Shown: positions 1 to 5,811 of the stretch, one piece after another
Numbering within the stretch: position 1 is the first letter of the stretch
Layout: each line of letters begins with the position of its first letter
DNA from: Rhodoferax sp.
GTDB lineage: Bacteria; Pseudomonadota; Gammaproteobacteria; Burkholderiales; Burkholderiaceae
DNA: 6,094 bases
Direction of reading: 5' to 3'
Assembly (NCBI GenBank): GCA_020048295.1
Contig: JAIFMT010000139.1
Span: 1-6,094 of the forward strand
The notes under the pieces: generated by a model
What the model saw: the letters and a program-made list of their open reading frames with translations, nothing else
Told to the model about the DNA's origin: nothing
Databases searched by the model: none
Position numbers and translations under genes: made by a program

Positions 1-2
1 GT

Positions 3-86
3 GTTGACAAATACCAACCCAGTCGTTTCCAGTCGGCGGAAATGGTCGATAAACTAAAAATTATGCGTATCTCGCACCTTTTGTAA
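3..86 (+). CDS. Possible C-terminal tail of an upstream gene (partial)
   Basis: One + strand frame is open from the left edge of the window to a TAA at 84-86 and gives 27 residues (VDKYQPSRFQSAEMVDKLKI followed by MRISHLL). The composition looks like a real amphipathic protein end. The stop lies only 17 bases before the next gene, as in an operon. However, 27 open codons can occur by chance, and no family can be named from so short a piece. If real, the gene begins outside the window. The alternative is that this stretch is only the leader of the next gene. Confidence 0.35.
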   Translation, partial: VDKYQPSRFQSAEMVDKLKIMRISHLL

Positions 87-103
87 CCTGAGCCCACTCA
101 ATC

Positions 104-487
104 ATGAACTTGATGTTTGCCCGTGTCCTGGTGGTGGATGACGATGAAGTCATGCGCACCTTTGTTGTCAACAGCCTGCGGCGGCTGGGCATCCAGTCGA
201 TCGAAACTGCGGTCGATGGTGCCAGTGCCATGCGTGCCATGACGAGCTTCAAGCCCAATCTGGTGCTGACCGACATCCACATGAAACCGATGGACGGGCT
301 GGAATTTGTGCAACACCTGCGCGCCCACGCCAACCCGCTGATCAATGAGATGAAGGTCATTTTCATGAGCGCCGATGCCAGCAGCGCCACCTTGCAGGAA
401 GCCATGCCGCTGGGCACTTATGGCTACATTGTCAAGCCACCCCGGCTCGACACCCTGAAAGCCAAGATCGAACTCGCCCTGCGCTAG
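104..487 (+). CDS. CheY-like single-domain response regulator
   Basis: This is a stand-alone receiver domain of 127 residues that should accept a phosphoryl group from a histidine kinase, most simply the CheA encoded downstream. It has no output domain, so it would act by binding a partner in the cytoplasm. The acidic pocket is Asp12/Asp13 in VLVVDDDE, the phosphorylation site is Asp57 in LTDIHM, the switch Ser is Ser89 in FMSAD, and the conserved Lys is Lys111 followed by a Pro (VKPP). All catalytic positions are therefore present. It differs clearly from the second receiver protein in this window: it has a longer alpha3-beta4 loop ([10 protein letters not shown]) and Ser in place of Thr at the switch position. 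The start is uncertain. No strong ribosome binding site precedes 104, and an in-frame ATG at 113 (Met4) is an alternative. The MCP gene follows after 44 bases. Whether it binds the flagellar motor or acts as a phosphate sink cannot be told from sequence. Confidence 0.93.
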   Translation: MNLMFARVLVVDDDEVMRTFVVNSLRRLGIQSIETAVDGASAMRAMTSFKPNLVLTDIHMKPMDGLEFVQHLRAHANPLINEMKVIFMSADASSATLQEAMPLGTYGYIVKPPRLDTLKAKIELALR

Positions 488-531
488 CCTTCCCGTTTCA
501 GCCTATTGGTATAACGAAGAGCTTAACCGTC

Positions 532-2049
532 ATGAATTTTTTTTCCCCGGGAATCGCTCTGCTGCTGCCCATGAGCGGAACGCTGCGTTTCTGGTTTCTT
601 CCAGCCCCATTGCTGATTTCAGCCGCCTGCGTGGTCGGCCTGCACCTCACCGGCATTACGGTGGGTGACGGCTGGATCGTGGCCCTAGAGGTGATCGGAG
701 TGGTGCTGTGGTGGTATTTGCAGTTCAGCTTTTTCAAGATCACCCGTCAGGAACGCGACCGCACCGAGAAAGCGATTCGCGCCGCATCCGAAGGCAATCT
801 GGCCTACAACAGCCACTCGGACGTCAAGACCCTGGGCAACTTTGGCCGCCACTTTGAGACCATGATCATCAATATGTCGAGCATCGTCGCCAACATCCGT
901 ACGGCGGCCGTGCTGCTGGGTGACACCGGCAAGAAACTGGTCGATGACACGCGTTCGCTGGCCGAGCGCGCTGCTGCGCAAGGCCAGCACCTGCAGCAAA
1001 CCTCGCTGCACGTCAAGCATGTGAGCGAAACCGTGGCACGCAACGCAGCCGCCGCGCATGAAGTCAGCATGATGACCTCCAGCCTGCATACCGAGGCCGA
1101 TTCAGCAGGCACCATGATGCACGAGGCCGTCAAAAGCATGGACCCGCTGGAAAACACTTCGCGGCGCATGTCCGAAATTATTGGTGTGATTGATGGCATT
1201 GCCTTTCAGACCAACCTGCTGGCGCTCAACGCGGCGGTAGAAGCCGCCCGCGCCGGTGAACAGGGGCGCGGCTTTGCCGTGGTGGCTGCAGAAGTGCGCA
1301 ATCTGGCCAAGCGTAGCCAAAGTGCCGCTGCCGAAATCCGTACCCTGATTGCCGAGTCATCCACACGCGTCGGAGAAACGGTGGCGGGCATCCGGCAGAT
1401 CAACGCCACCATGGAAAGCCTGATCTCGGGCATTGGCGAAATCGCCATGAATGTCAACGTCATGGCCGAAGGCAGCGCCACGCAAAGCGCGGCGCTTGAA
1501 GAGGTGGTGCATGCGGTGGGCGACCTGGATGTGCTGACGCATGAAAACTCGGAACTGGTCGAGCGCGCCAGCTTCAACTCCGACCGCATGATCGCGCAAG
1601 CCTCCACCCTTGAAATATCGGTGGGCGACATCCGCTTGCGCCAGGGCACCGCTGACCAGGCGCGCCAAATGGTGTTTGATGCGCTGGTGCATCTGCGCAC
1701 CCACGGGCAGGAGCGCGCCATTGTCGATTTTCACGATCGGCAGGGTCCGTTCATTGACCGCGACTTGTACATCTTCATTTTTGACCGCCAAGGCCGCTAT
1801 GTGGTGCATGGGGCGCTACCAGAGAAGGATGGCACCTTGTTGAACGCCATGGCCGGGCTTGATGCAGACCAATTGGTGGCAGACTCCTGGTCGGTCTGCG
1901 ACAACGAGCAAGGCGGCTGGGTCAACTACAGTATCACCAACCCGGTCAATGGCGAGGTGCAGTCCAAAGCGTCGTACGTCATGCCGCTCGATGACAACCG
2001 CCTGATTGGCTGCGGCTGCTACCTCAATGCGCAATGGCTTCACGTATGA
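532..2049 (+). CDS. Methyl-accepting chemotaxis protein with C-terminal Cache domain
   Basis: Transmembrane chemoreceptor of 505 residues that controls CheA. Two hydrophobic helices lie at about residues 20-41 and 47-68, separated by a loop of only 5-7 residues, so there is no periplasmic ligand domain. A divergent HAMP-like segment follows (about 69-125). The signalling hairpin is unmistakable: its tip runs from Ile223 to Ser262 and includes [20 protein letters not shown] and [15 protein letters not shown]. After the coiled coil ends near 365, residues about 374-498 form a Cache-type sensor ([18 protein letters not shown] near 410-427, [19 protein letters not shown] at 470-488, IGCGCY at 492-497). 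Cache domains are usually extracytoplasmic and N-terminal; here the topology puts it in the cytoplasm. There is no CheR-docking NWETF-type pentapeptide at the C-terminus. The start is supported by GAAGAG ten bases upstream; Met14 is a less likely alternative. The stop overlaps the next start (ATGA). The ligand is unknown. Confidence 0.95.
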   Translation: MNFFSPGIALLLPMSGTLRFWFLPAPLLISAACVVGLHLTGITVGDGWIVALEVIGVVLWWYLQFSFFKITRQERDRTEKAIRAASEGNLAYNSHSDVKTLGNFGRHFETMIINMSSIVANIRTAAVLLGDTGKKLVDDTRSLAERAAAQGQHLQQTSLHVKHVSETVARNAAAAHEVSMMTSSLHTEADSAGTMMHEAVKSMDPLENTSRRMSEIIGVIDGIAFQTNLLALNAAVEAARAGEQGRGFAVVAAEVRNLAKRSQSAAAEIRTLIAESSTRVGETVAGIRQINATMESLISGIGEIAMNVNVMAEGSATQSAALEEVVHAVGDLDVLTHENSELVERASFNSDRMIAQASTLEISVGDIRLRQGTADQARQMVFDALVHLRTHGQERAIVDFHDRQGPFIDRDLYIFIFDRQGRYVVHGALPEKDGTLLNAMAGLDADQLVADSWSVCDNEQGGWVNYSITNPVNGEVQSKASYVMPLDDNRLIGCGCYLNAQWLHV

Positions 2050-2618
2050 GCTCATCCTCCCCCCAACCCGATCAGCGAACCACTCATGACCAGGCGCTGG
2101 TGGCCCTGTGCAGCCAGGTGCTGCCCATCTGGGCGCGCCAGTTGGTCAGTTCACGCAGCCAGTCTGAAGGCGCTGTGGCCGAAATGCTGGCCGCCTTTGC
2201 CGAGATTGGCCCGCACCTTGACATCGCCACCCGCCAGTCGGTGCAAATCACCGCCGCGTTGGCGCAAGGCAGCGGCGGCATCACGCAACTGGCAGACGCC
2301 TGCGAGCAAGAGCTGCAGCCAGTGCTGGGCCAGCTGGACGGCCCCGCTGGCGCAGCAGTACAGCGTGTGCTGGCCATGATTCGCAGCACCGTCGATGCGC
2401 TGGAGCGCATTGCCAAACCCTTCAGCCACGAAACCGAAATGGTTAGCCAGCAGGTGGACCGCATGTACCGGGGCTTTCAGTACCAGGACCGCATCAGCCA
2501 GATGATGACGCTGCTGCACGAAGACATCGTGCGCCTGGAACAGGCGCTGGGTGACACCAGCACTGGAATCACAATACGTCATGACCGAACAGCGCCACCA
2601 TCACAACGCGGCGGGTGA
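2046..2618 (+). CDS. CheZ-like CheY-P phosphatase candidate, C-terminus frameshifted
   Basis: The protein is helical, with 190 residues as read. Residues 138-152 contain [17 protein letters not shown]; Asp148 and Gln152 reproduce the D-x-x-x-Q spacing of the CheZ catalytic motif (DLTGQ in Escherichia coli, Asp143/Gln147). The following helix ([11 protein letters not shown]) aligns with the corresponding CheZ helix. I infer that it dephosphorylates one of the two CheY-like proteins encoded on either side; overall identity to CheZ is otherwise low, so this rests on motif and context. The start at 2046 is chosen because its ATG overlaps the MCP stop (ATGA), implying translational coupling; an in-frame ATG at 2034 is possible. 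The last 20 or so residues ([15 protein letters not shown]) do not look like a protein end, while the next frame reads [14 protein letters not shown] and ends DDEETTFF, which does. The gene is therefore probably shifted by one frame between about 2530 and 2565, and the intact product would end at 2658. Confidence 0.8.
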   Translation: MSSSSPQPDQRTTHDQALVALCSQVLPIWARQLVSSRSQSEGAVAEMLAAFAEIGPHLDIATRQSVQITAALAQGSGGITQLADACEQELQPVLGQLDGPAGAAVQRVLAMIRSTVDALERIAKPFSHETEMVSQQVDRMYRGFQYQDRISQMMTLLHEDIVRLEQALGDTSTGITIRHDRTAPPSQRGG

Positions 2619-2658
2619 TCCAGCCGCCACCGATGACGAAGAAACCACTTTTTTTTGA
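2551..2658 (+). pseudogene. Out-of-frame C-terminal segment of the CheZ-like gene
   Basis: In the frame one base ahead of the CheZ-like gene, codons from about 2551 to the TGA at 2656-2658 read [20 protein letters not shown] and end in DDEETTFF. From memory, proteins of this QYQDRISQ family end with a segment of the form LES-Y-M-EQR--H followed by an acidic linker and a final TFF. An acidic tail ending in an aromatic residue is also how CheZ ends, where it docks CheY. The TGA lies 12 bases before the next start, which is typical operon spacing. The frame is closed upstream by a TGA at 2503-2505, so it cannot be an independent longer gene. An ATG at 2581 could start a 25-residue peptide, but it has no ribosome binding site and I do not favour it. 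The break may be a sequencing error, a real mutation or, least likely, programmed frameshifting. Confidence 0.6.
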
Positions 2659-2659
2659 T

Positions 2660-2664
2660 GAGGA
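2660..2664 (+). promoter_or_regulatory. Ribosome binding site of the second cheY
   Basis: GAGGA lies six bases before the ATG at 2671, directly after the stop of the shifted CheZ-like frame at 2658. It is one of the better Shine-Dalgarno sequences in the window and fixes the start of the downstream receiver gene. Confidence 0.7.
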
Positions 2665-2670
2665 TTTGCA

Positions 2671-3039
2671 ATGGCACAAACCATTCTCGTGATTGACGAT
2701 TCGGCCAGCCTGCGCCAAGTGGTGGCCATGGCGCTGCAAGGGGCCGGCTATGAGGTGTTGCAGGCCGGCGACGGCCAGGCGGCGCTGGCGCTGCTTGATG
2801 GCCGCAAAATCCACATGGCTGTTTGCGATGTCAACATGCCGCGCATGAACGGCATCGAGTTTGTCAAGGCCGCCAAGGCGCTGCCCAACTACCGTTTTCT
2901 GCCCATCCTGATGCTCACCACCGAAAGCCAGGAAGCCAAAAAAGAAGAAGGCAAAGCCGCCGGTGCCAAGGCCTGGATGGTGAAACCGTTTTCGCCAGCC
3001 TCGTTGCTTAACGCTGTCTCCAAACTCTGTCTGCCCTGA
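2671..3039 (+). CDS. cheY: Chemotaxis response regulator CheY
   Basis: This is a 122-residue stand-alone receiver domain of classical CheY type. It has the acidic pair Asp9/Asp10 (ILVIDDSASLRQ), phosphorylation site Asp53 (AVCDVNMPRMNGIEF), switch Thr83 (LMLTTES) and Lys105 followed by Pro-Phe (WMVKPFSP). The TTES segment and the AKAWMVKPF end are typical of CheY proteins encoded next to cheA. It should be phosphorylated by the CheA encoded 380 bases downstream and act on the flagellar switch or another partner; which of the two CheY-like proteins here is the motor-binding one is not decidable from sequence. The start is fixed by GAGGA six bases upstream. It sits between the CheZ-like phosphatase candidate and the STAS gene. 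It is followed by a 79-base gap that contains a repeat, so the transcript may not be uniformly continuous into the STAS-cheA pair. Confidence 0.95.
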   Translation: MAQTILVIDDSASLRQVVAMALQGAGYEVLQAGDGQAALALLDGRKIHMAVCDVNMPRMNGIEFVKAAKALPNYRFLPILMLTTESQEAKKEEGKAAGAKAWMVKPFSPASLLNAVSKLCLP

Positions 3040-3052
3040 TTTTTAAGTGTTT

Positions 3053-3091
3053 TAGGCCTCCAGCCCTTGCTGGATAAGCGCAAGCAGCTAT
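3053..3091 (+). repeat. Intergenic repeat, copy 1 (inverted relative to copy 2)
   Basis: This 39-base element lies between the second cheY and the STAS gene. Its reverse complement begins ATAGCTGCTTGCGC and ends GGGCTGGAGGCCTA. It matches the element at 5672-5710 on the opposite strand without gaps at 25 of 39 positions, with the conserved blocks at both ends. It contains a small hairpin at 3060-3073 (CCAGC, loop CCTT, GCTGG). I recall very similar ATAGCTGCTTGCGC...GGAGGC elements scattered between genes in Comamonadaceae; that is memory, not a search. There is no T-run after the hairpin, so I do not call it a terminator. Confidence 0.6.
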
Positions 3092-3118
3092 CTATTTTGT
3101 AATTCTCAGGACATCCTC

Positions 3119-3406
3119 ATGAGCACGCCGTTTGAACTACCCGCTGAAATGACCATTTACAGCGCGGTCGAAACCCGCGATGCCCTGCTGAGCTGGGTTA
3201 CCGAGCAAAGCGCCAAATCGGCCAAGCTGCTTGAAATATCAGCCGCCAAGGTGGAAGAAATTGACGGTGCCGGCCTGCAGCTGATTGCCGCACTGTCCAA
3301 CGCCGATCAACCGTGGCAACTGGTCAAACCCAGCGCCGTGTTTGTCGATGCCTGCACCGCCATGGGGCTGGCCGGCTGGCTCAACCCATCCCACGCCAAC
3401 TCCTGA
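3119..3406 (+). CDS. STAS-domain protein next to cheA
   Basis: This is a single STAS domain of 95 residues, the fold of anti-sigma-factor antagonists such as SpoIIAA and of the MlaB subunit. Evidence is the beta strand ELPAEMTIYSAVETRDALL at the N-terminus, LLEISAAKVEEIDGAGLQLI in the core (residues 37-56), and a final amphipathic helix ending near the CheA start. In phosphorylatable STAS proteins a Ser or Thr follows the Asp of this core loop. Here the loop is Asp49-Gly50-Ala51-Gly52, so kinase control of the usual kind is unlikely and a constitutive protein-interaction role is more probable. CAGGA seven bases upstream supports the start. The stop is 14 bases before cheA, so the two genes are almost certainly co-transcribed, which points to a role with the chemotaxis complex. 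The partner is unknown. Confidence 0.85.
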   Translation: MSTPFELPAEMTIYSAVETRDALLSWVTEQSAKSAKLLEISAAKVEEIDGAGLQLIAALSNADQPWQLVKPSAVFVDACTAMGLAGWLNPSHANS

Positions 3407-3412
3407 AAAAGG
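3406..3412 (+). promoter_or_regulatory. Ribosome binding site that fixes the cheA start
   Basis: AAAAAGG lies eight bases before the ATG at 3421 and just after the STAS stop. The open frame of cheA extends further upstream, to an ATG at 3313 inside the STAS gene. Those extra 36 residues (MATGQTQRRVCRCLHRHGAG...) are Arg/Cys/His-rich and look like STAS coding sequence read out of frame. The start at 3421 (MSDADQDFIAAAMPAFISEA) matches the usual CheA N-terminus. Confidence 0.7.
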
Positions 3413-3420
3413 CCATCGCC

Positions 3421-5631
3421 ATGTCAGATGCCGACCAAGACTTCATTGCCGCTGCCATGCCCGCCTTTATCAGCGAGGCGGGCGAACAGACCGAAGCCAT
3501 CGAGGCCCTGCTGCTGGAGCTTGAAGAGCAGCCCGACAACCGCGAGCTGCTCGACACGCTGTTTCGCTGTGCCCATACGGTCAAGGGTTCGGCGGGGATT
3601 TTTGGGCTCAACAAGGTGGTTGAATTTACCCACCATGTGGAAACCCTGCTCGACCGCCTGCGTGACGGCGAGCTCAGCCTGACCCCGGTCATGAGCACCT
3701 TGCTGCTGCAGTGCAATGACCAGATCAAGTTTCTGGTCGATACCGCCAGCGACGATACCGCCGACACGGCTGACCAGAAAGACCTGCGTGCCGACCTGAT
3801 CATCCAGTTGCAGGCCTACACCCACAGTGCCACGGCAGCGCCAGCCGCCCAGCCAGAGGCATCGTCGGCCCCATCGGCATTGCCCGGCAGCGTGCCCGGC
3901 ATGACCGCCTGGCGCATTTCGGCCCGCTTTGGCCCGGAAACCTTCCGTAATGGCATGGACCCGCTCTCCATTGCCCGCTACCTCAAGGGCCTGGGGCACA
4001 TCAAGTCGATGTTGTGCGGTATTGAGGCCGTGCCATCGCTGGTGAACCTGAACCCCGAAACCTGCTATTTGAGTTTTGGCATGGAGCTCGAATCCACCGC
4101 CACGCGCGAAGAAGTGGAAGGCGCGTTCAGCTTTGTTGCCGACGACTGCGAGCTCGATGTAATTGCCCCGGAAACCACCGGCCAAAAGCTGGTGCGCACC
4201 ATCGAAGACATGCCCACCACGCCCAGACTGGGCGACATGCTGGTGTCGGTGGGGGCCGTGTCACAGGAAAAGCTCACTGAAGTGCTCTCAAAACAAGGGC
4301 GTGGGGTGCAAGCGGCAGCTGCTGCCAAGCCCAAATTGGGTGATTTGCTGGAAACCCAGGCAGGTGTTGCCCCCGAAGTGGTTGAAGCGGCCCTGAACAA
4401 GCAGCAAAAAGCCCGCGAAACCGGCGGTGGCGGCGGCGAAGAAAACCGCTACATCCGGGTGCAGGCCGACCGGCTTGACCTGGTCATCAACCTGCTGGGC
4501 GAGTTGGTCATTGCCGGGGCCGGGGCAAATTTGCTGGCGCGCGAAACCCGCAATGTGGCGCTGATCGAAGCCAACCTGCACATGAACGGCCTGATTGAAG
4601 AAATCCGCAATGGCACGCTGGGCCTGCGCATGGTGCCGGTGGGAGAAACCTTCAGCCGCTTTCGCCGTGTGGTGCGCGACACCGCGTCGAGCCTGGGCAA
4701 AGAGGTTAATTTTGAGATCGTCGGTGGCGAGGCCGAACTCGACAAGTCCATGGTCGAGAAAATCGCCGACCCGCTGATGCACCTGGTGCGCAATTCGCTT
4801 GACCATGGCCTTGAGCCACCGCAAGAGCGCGTTGCGGCTGGTAAAACCCCGGCTGGCAAGCTCACCTTAAGTGCGCGCCACGAAACCGGGGCCATCCTGA
4901 TCCGCATTGAAGACGATGGCCGCGGCATCAACCGTGAGCGGGTGCTGCAGCGCGCCTGGAACCGTGGCCTGATCGAGCCCGGCACCGTGCCCAGCGACGA
5001 TGTCATCAACATGATGATTTTTGAGCCCGGCTTTTCTACCGCCGAGCAAGTCACCAACCTGTCTGGCCGAGGTGTCGGCATGGACGTGGTGCGGCGCAAC
5101 ATCGAGGCGCTGCGCGGCAGCTTGAAACTCAACAGCCGCCCCGGCCAGGGACTGCAGGTGGACATTCGGCTGCCGCTGACGCTGGCCATCATCGACGGTT
5201 TTCTAGTGGGCGTGGGCAAAGCCAAGTTTGTGCTGCCACTGGGCTCGGTGGTTGAGGTCATTGAAGCGGGCGGGCAACATGTGCGCGTCGATGGCACAGG
5301 CCGCCATTGTGTTGAGTTGCGTGGTGCGGTGTTACCGGTGGTGCGGCTGCGCTCGCTCTACAGCATTGAGTCCACCCTGCCTGAGCGCACCAGCGTGGTG
5401 GTGGTAAATTCACCGCGCGGCAAATACGGCATTGAGGTTGAGGTATTGCTGGGGCAACAGCAAACCGTCATCAAACCGCTGGGGCGGCTGTTCAAAACCC
5501 TTCGCGGCATTTCGGGCTCCAGCATTCTGGGCAGCGGCGAGGTAGCGCTGATTCTGGACGTGGCCTCGCTGGGCGAGCTGGTGACGGCTGATTTGATCAA
5601 AAGCAGTACCGCCGGCATTGCCAGCGCCTGA
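3421..5631 (+). CDS. cheA: Chemotaxis histidine kinase CheA
   Basis: Cytoplasmic dimeric kinase of 736 residues that autophosphorylates under receptor control and passes phosphate to CheY. Domains in order: P1 phosphotransfer (about 1-125; phosphorylated His52 in AHTVKGSAGIFG); Ala/Pro-rich linker (139-160); a ferredoxin-like P2-type domain (about 161-249; WRISARF, RNGMDPLSIARYLKGLG); two MshEN-like 24-residue motifs (269-292 and 305-328); a Gly-rich linker (335-339); P3 dimerisation helices (about 341-404); P4 ATPase (about 405-590) with N box HLVRNSLDHGLE (Asn458), G1 DDGRG (498-502), FEPGFSTAEQ and G2 GRGVGMD (549-555); and the CheW-like P5 (about 590-725, starting IIDGFLVGVGKAKFVLPLG). 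All key kinase residues are present. It is longer than E. coli CheA (654 residues), mostly through the central motif region. No cheW follows, and an intergenic repeat lies directly downstream. Confidence 0.97.
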   Translation: MSDADQDFIAAAMPAFISEAGEQTEAIEALLLELEEQPDNRELLDTLFRCAHTVKGSAGIFGLNKVVEFTHHVETLLDRLRDGELSLTPVMSTLLLQCNDQIKFLVDTASDDTADTADQKDLRADLIIQLQAYTHSATAAPAAQPEASSAPSALPGSVPGMTAWRISARFGPETFRNGMDPLSIARYLKGLGHIKSMLCGIEAVPSLVNLNPETCYLSFGMELESTATREEVEGAFSFVADDCELDVIAPETTGQKLVRTIEDMPTTPRLGDMLVSVGAVSQEKLTEVLSKQGRGVQAAAAAKPKLGDLLETQAGVAPEVVEAALNKQQKARETGGGGGEENRYIRVQADRLDLVINLLGELVIAGAGANLLARETRNVALIEANLHMNGLIEEIRNGTLGLRMVPVGETFSRFRRVVRDTASSLGKEVNFEIVGGEAELDKSMVEKIADPLMHLVRNSLDHGLEPPQERVAAGKTPAGKLTLSARHETGAILIRIEDDGRGINRERVLQRAWNRGLIEPGTVPSDDVINMMIFEPGFSTAEQVTNLSGRGVGMDVVRRNIEALRGSLKLNSRPGQGLQVDIRLPLTLAIIDGFLVGVGKAKFVLPLGSVVEVIEAGGQHVRVDGTGRHCVELRGAVLPVVRLRSLYSIESTLPERTSVVVVNSPRGKYGIEVEVLLGQQQTVIKPLGRLFKTLRGISGSSILGSGEVALILDVASLGELVTADLIKSSTAGIASA
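4225..4404 (+). other. Tandem MshEN-like motifs inside CheA
   Basis: Residues 269-292 (RLGDMLVSVGAV then SQEKLTEVLSKQ) and 305-328 (KLGDLLETQAGV then APEVVEAALNKQ) are two repeats of exactly 24 residues, with nine identical positions and a 12-residue spacer. The pattern [RK]LGxxL...[LV]...L..Q at this length is the signature of MshEN domains, the cyclic di-GMP-binding N-terminal domains of MshE/GspE-type ATPases. There the spacer is usually about five residues and both motifs carry the LG pair. Placement between P2 and P3 could allow it to affect the kinase core. Ligand binding is inference. Confidence 0.55.
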
Positions 5632-5671
5632 AGTCCGGCCGATCACCAAGTTGCCATTAAATATCAAAAAT

Positions 5672-5710
5672 ATAGCTGGCAGCGCAGACAGGACGTGGGC
5701 TAGAGGTCTA
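5672..5710 (+). repeat. Intergenic repeat, copy 2
   Basis: This 39-base element begins ATAGCTGGCAGCGC and ends GTGGGCTAGAGGTCTA. It matches the reverse complement of 3053-3091 at 25 of 39 positions with no gap; the outer blocks ATAGCTG, GCGC, GGGCT, GAGG and CTA are conserved. The two copies flank the STAS-cheA pair in inverted orientation. It is more diverged from the form I recall in Comamonadaceae than copy 1 is. Confidence 0.5.
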
Positions 5711-5796
5711 TTTTGTATAAATTTCTGATGTACAGCCGGTGCTGAATGTTTGGCTGCTGTCGGTTTGATGATTTTGTGAGATTGTTTTTTTTACTT

Positions 5797-5803
5797 AAAA
5801 GGG
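5797..5803 (+). promoter_or_regulatory. Ribosome binding site of the secreted-protein gene
   Basis: AAAAGGG lies eight bases before the ATG at 5812 and supports that start, which is also the one that yields a complete signal peptide. Confidence 0.6.
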
Positions 5804-5811
5804 TATCCATC

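Larger units (their letters stand above)
5632..5811. other. Intergenic region after cheA
   Basis: These 180 bases hold no gene I can support. They contain the second repeat copy (5672-5710), a TATAAA at 5716-5721 without a convincing -35 box, a CAGCC/GGCTG inverted repeat at about 5732-5755 that lacks a clean following T-run, and a T8 tract at 5785-5792. They are visibly more AT-rich than the genes on either side. A transcript end for cheA and a promoter for the next gene are both likely here, but neither can be placed with confidence. Confidence 0.4.

Noticed and set aside
4..9. TTGACA as a -35 box at the window start
   Set aside because: No acceptable -10 box lies 16-18 bases downstream (the position reads TTCCAG).
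1206..1809. Overlapping antisense open frames opposite the MCP
   Set aside because: Shadows of the conserved MCP signalling hairpin.
2581..2658. Independent 25-residue peptide [20 protein letters not shown]...
   Set aside because: No ribosome binding site, and the frame continues sensibly upstream of this ATG (LESQYV), so it is better explained as the shifted end of the CheZ-like gene.
3060..3073. Hairpin CCAGC-CCTT-GCTGG as an intrinsic terminator after cheY
   Set aside because: The stem is only five pairs and is followed by ATAAGCG, not a T-run; it is part of the repeat.
3313..3420. Upstream extension of cheA to an ATG inside the STAS gene
   Set aside because: The 36 added residues are STAS coding sequence read out of frame, and the start at 3421 has its own ribosome binding site and a normal CheA N-terminus.
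3424..4185. Antisense open frame of 253 codons opposite the cheA N-terminal half
   Set aside because: Covered by the P1 and P2 domains on the + strand; no recognisable motif and no ribosome binding site supports it.
4449..5297. Long antisense open frame of 282 codons opposite cheA
   Set aside because: It lies wholly inside a well-supported CheA kinase core, and its Ser/Arg/Pro-rich translation is typical of the antisense of high-GC coding DNA.
5716..5721. TATAAA as the -10 box of a promoter for the secreted-protein gene
   Set aside because: No -35 box at proper distance (ACGTGG at 5693-5698), and it adjoins the repeat, whose flanks are AT-rich anyway.
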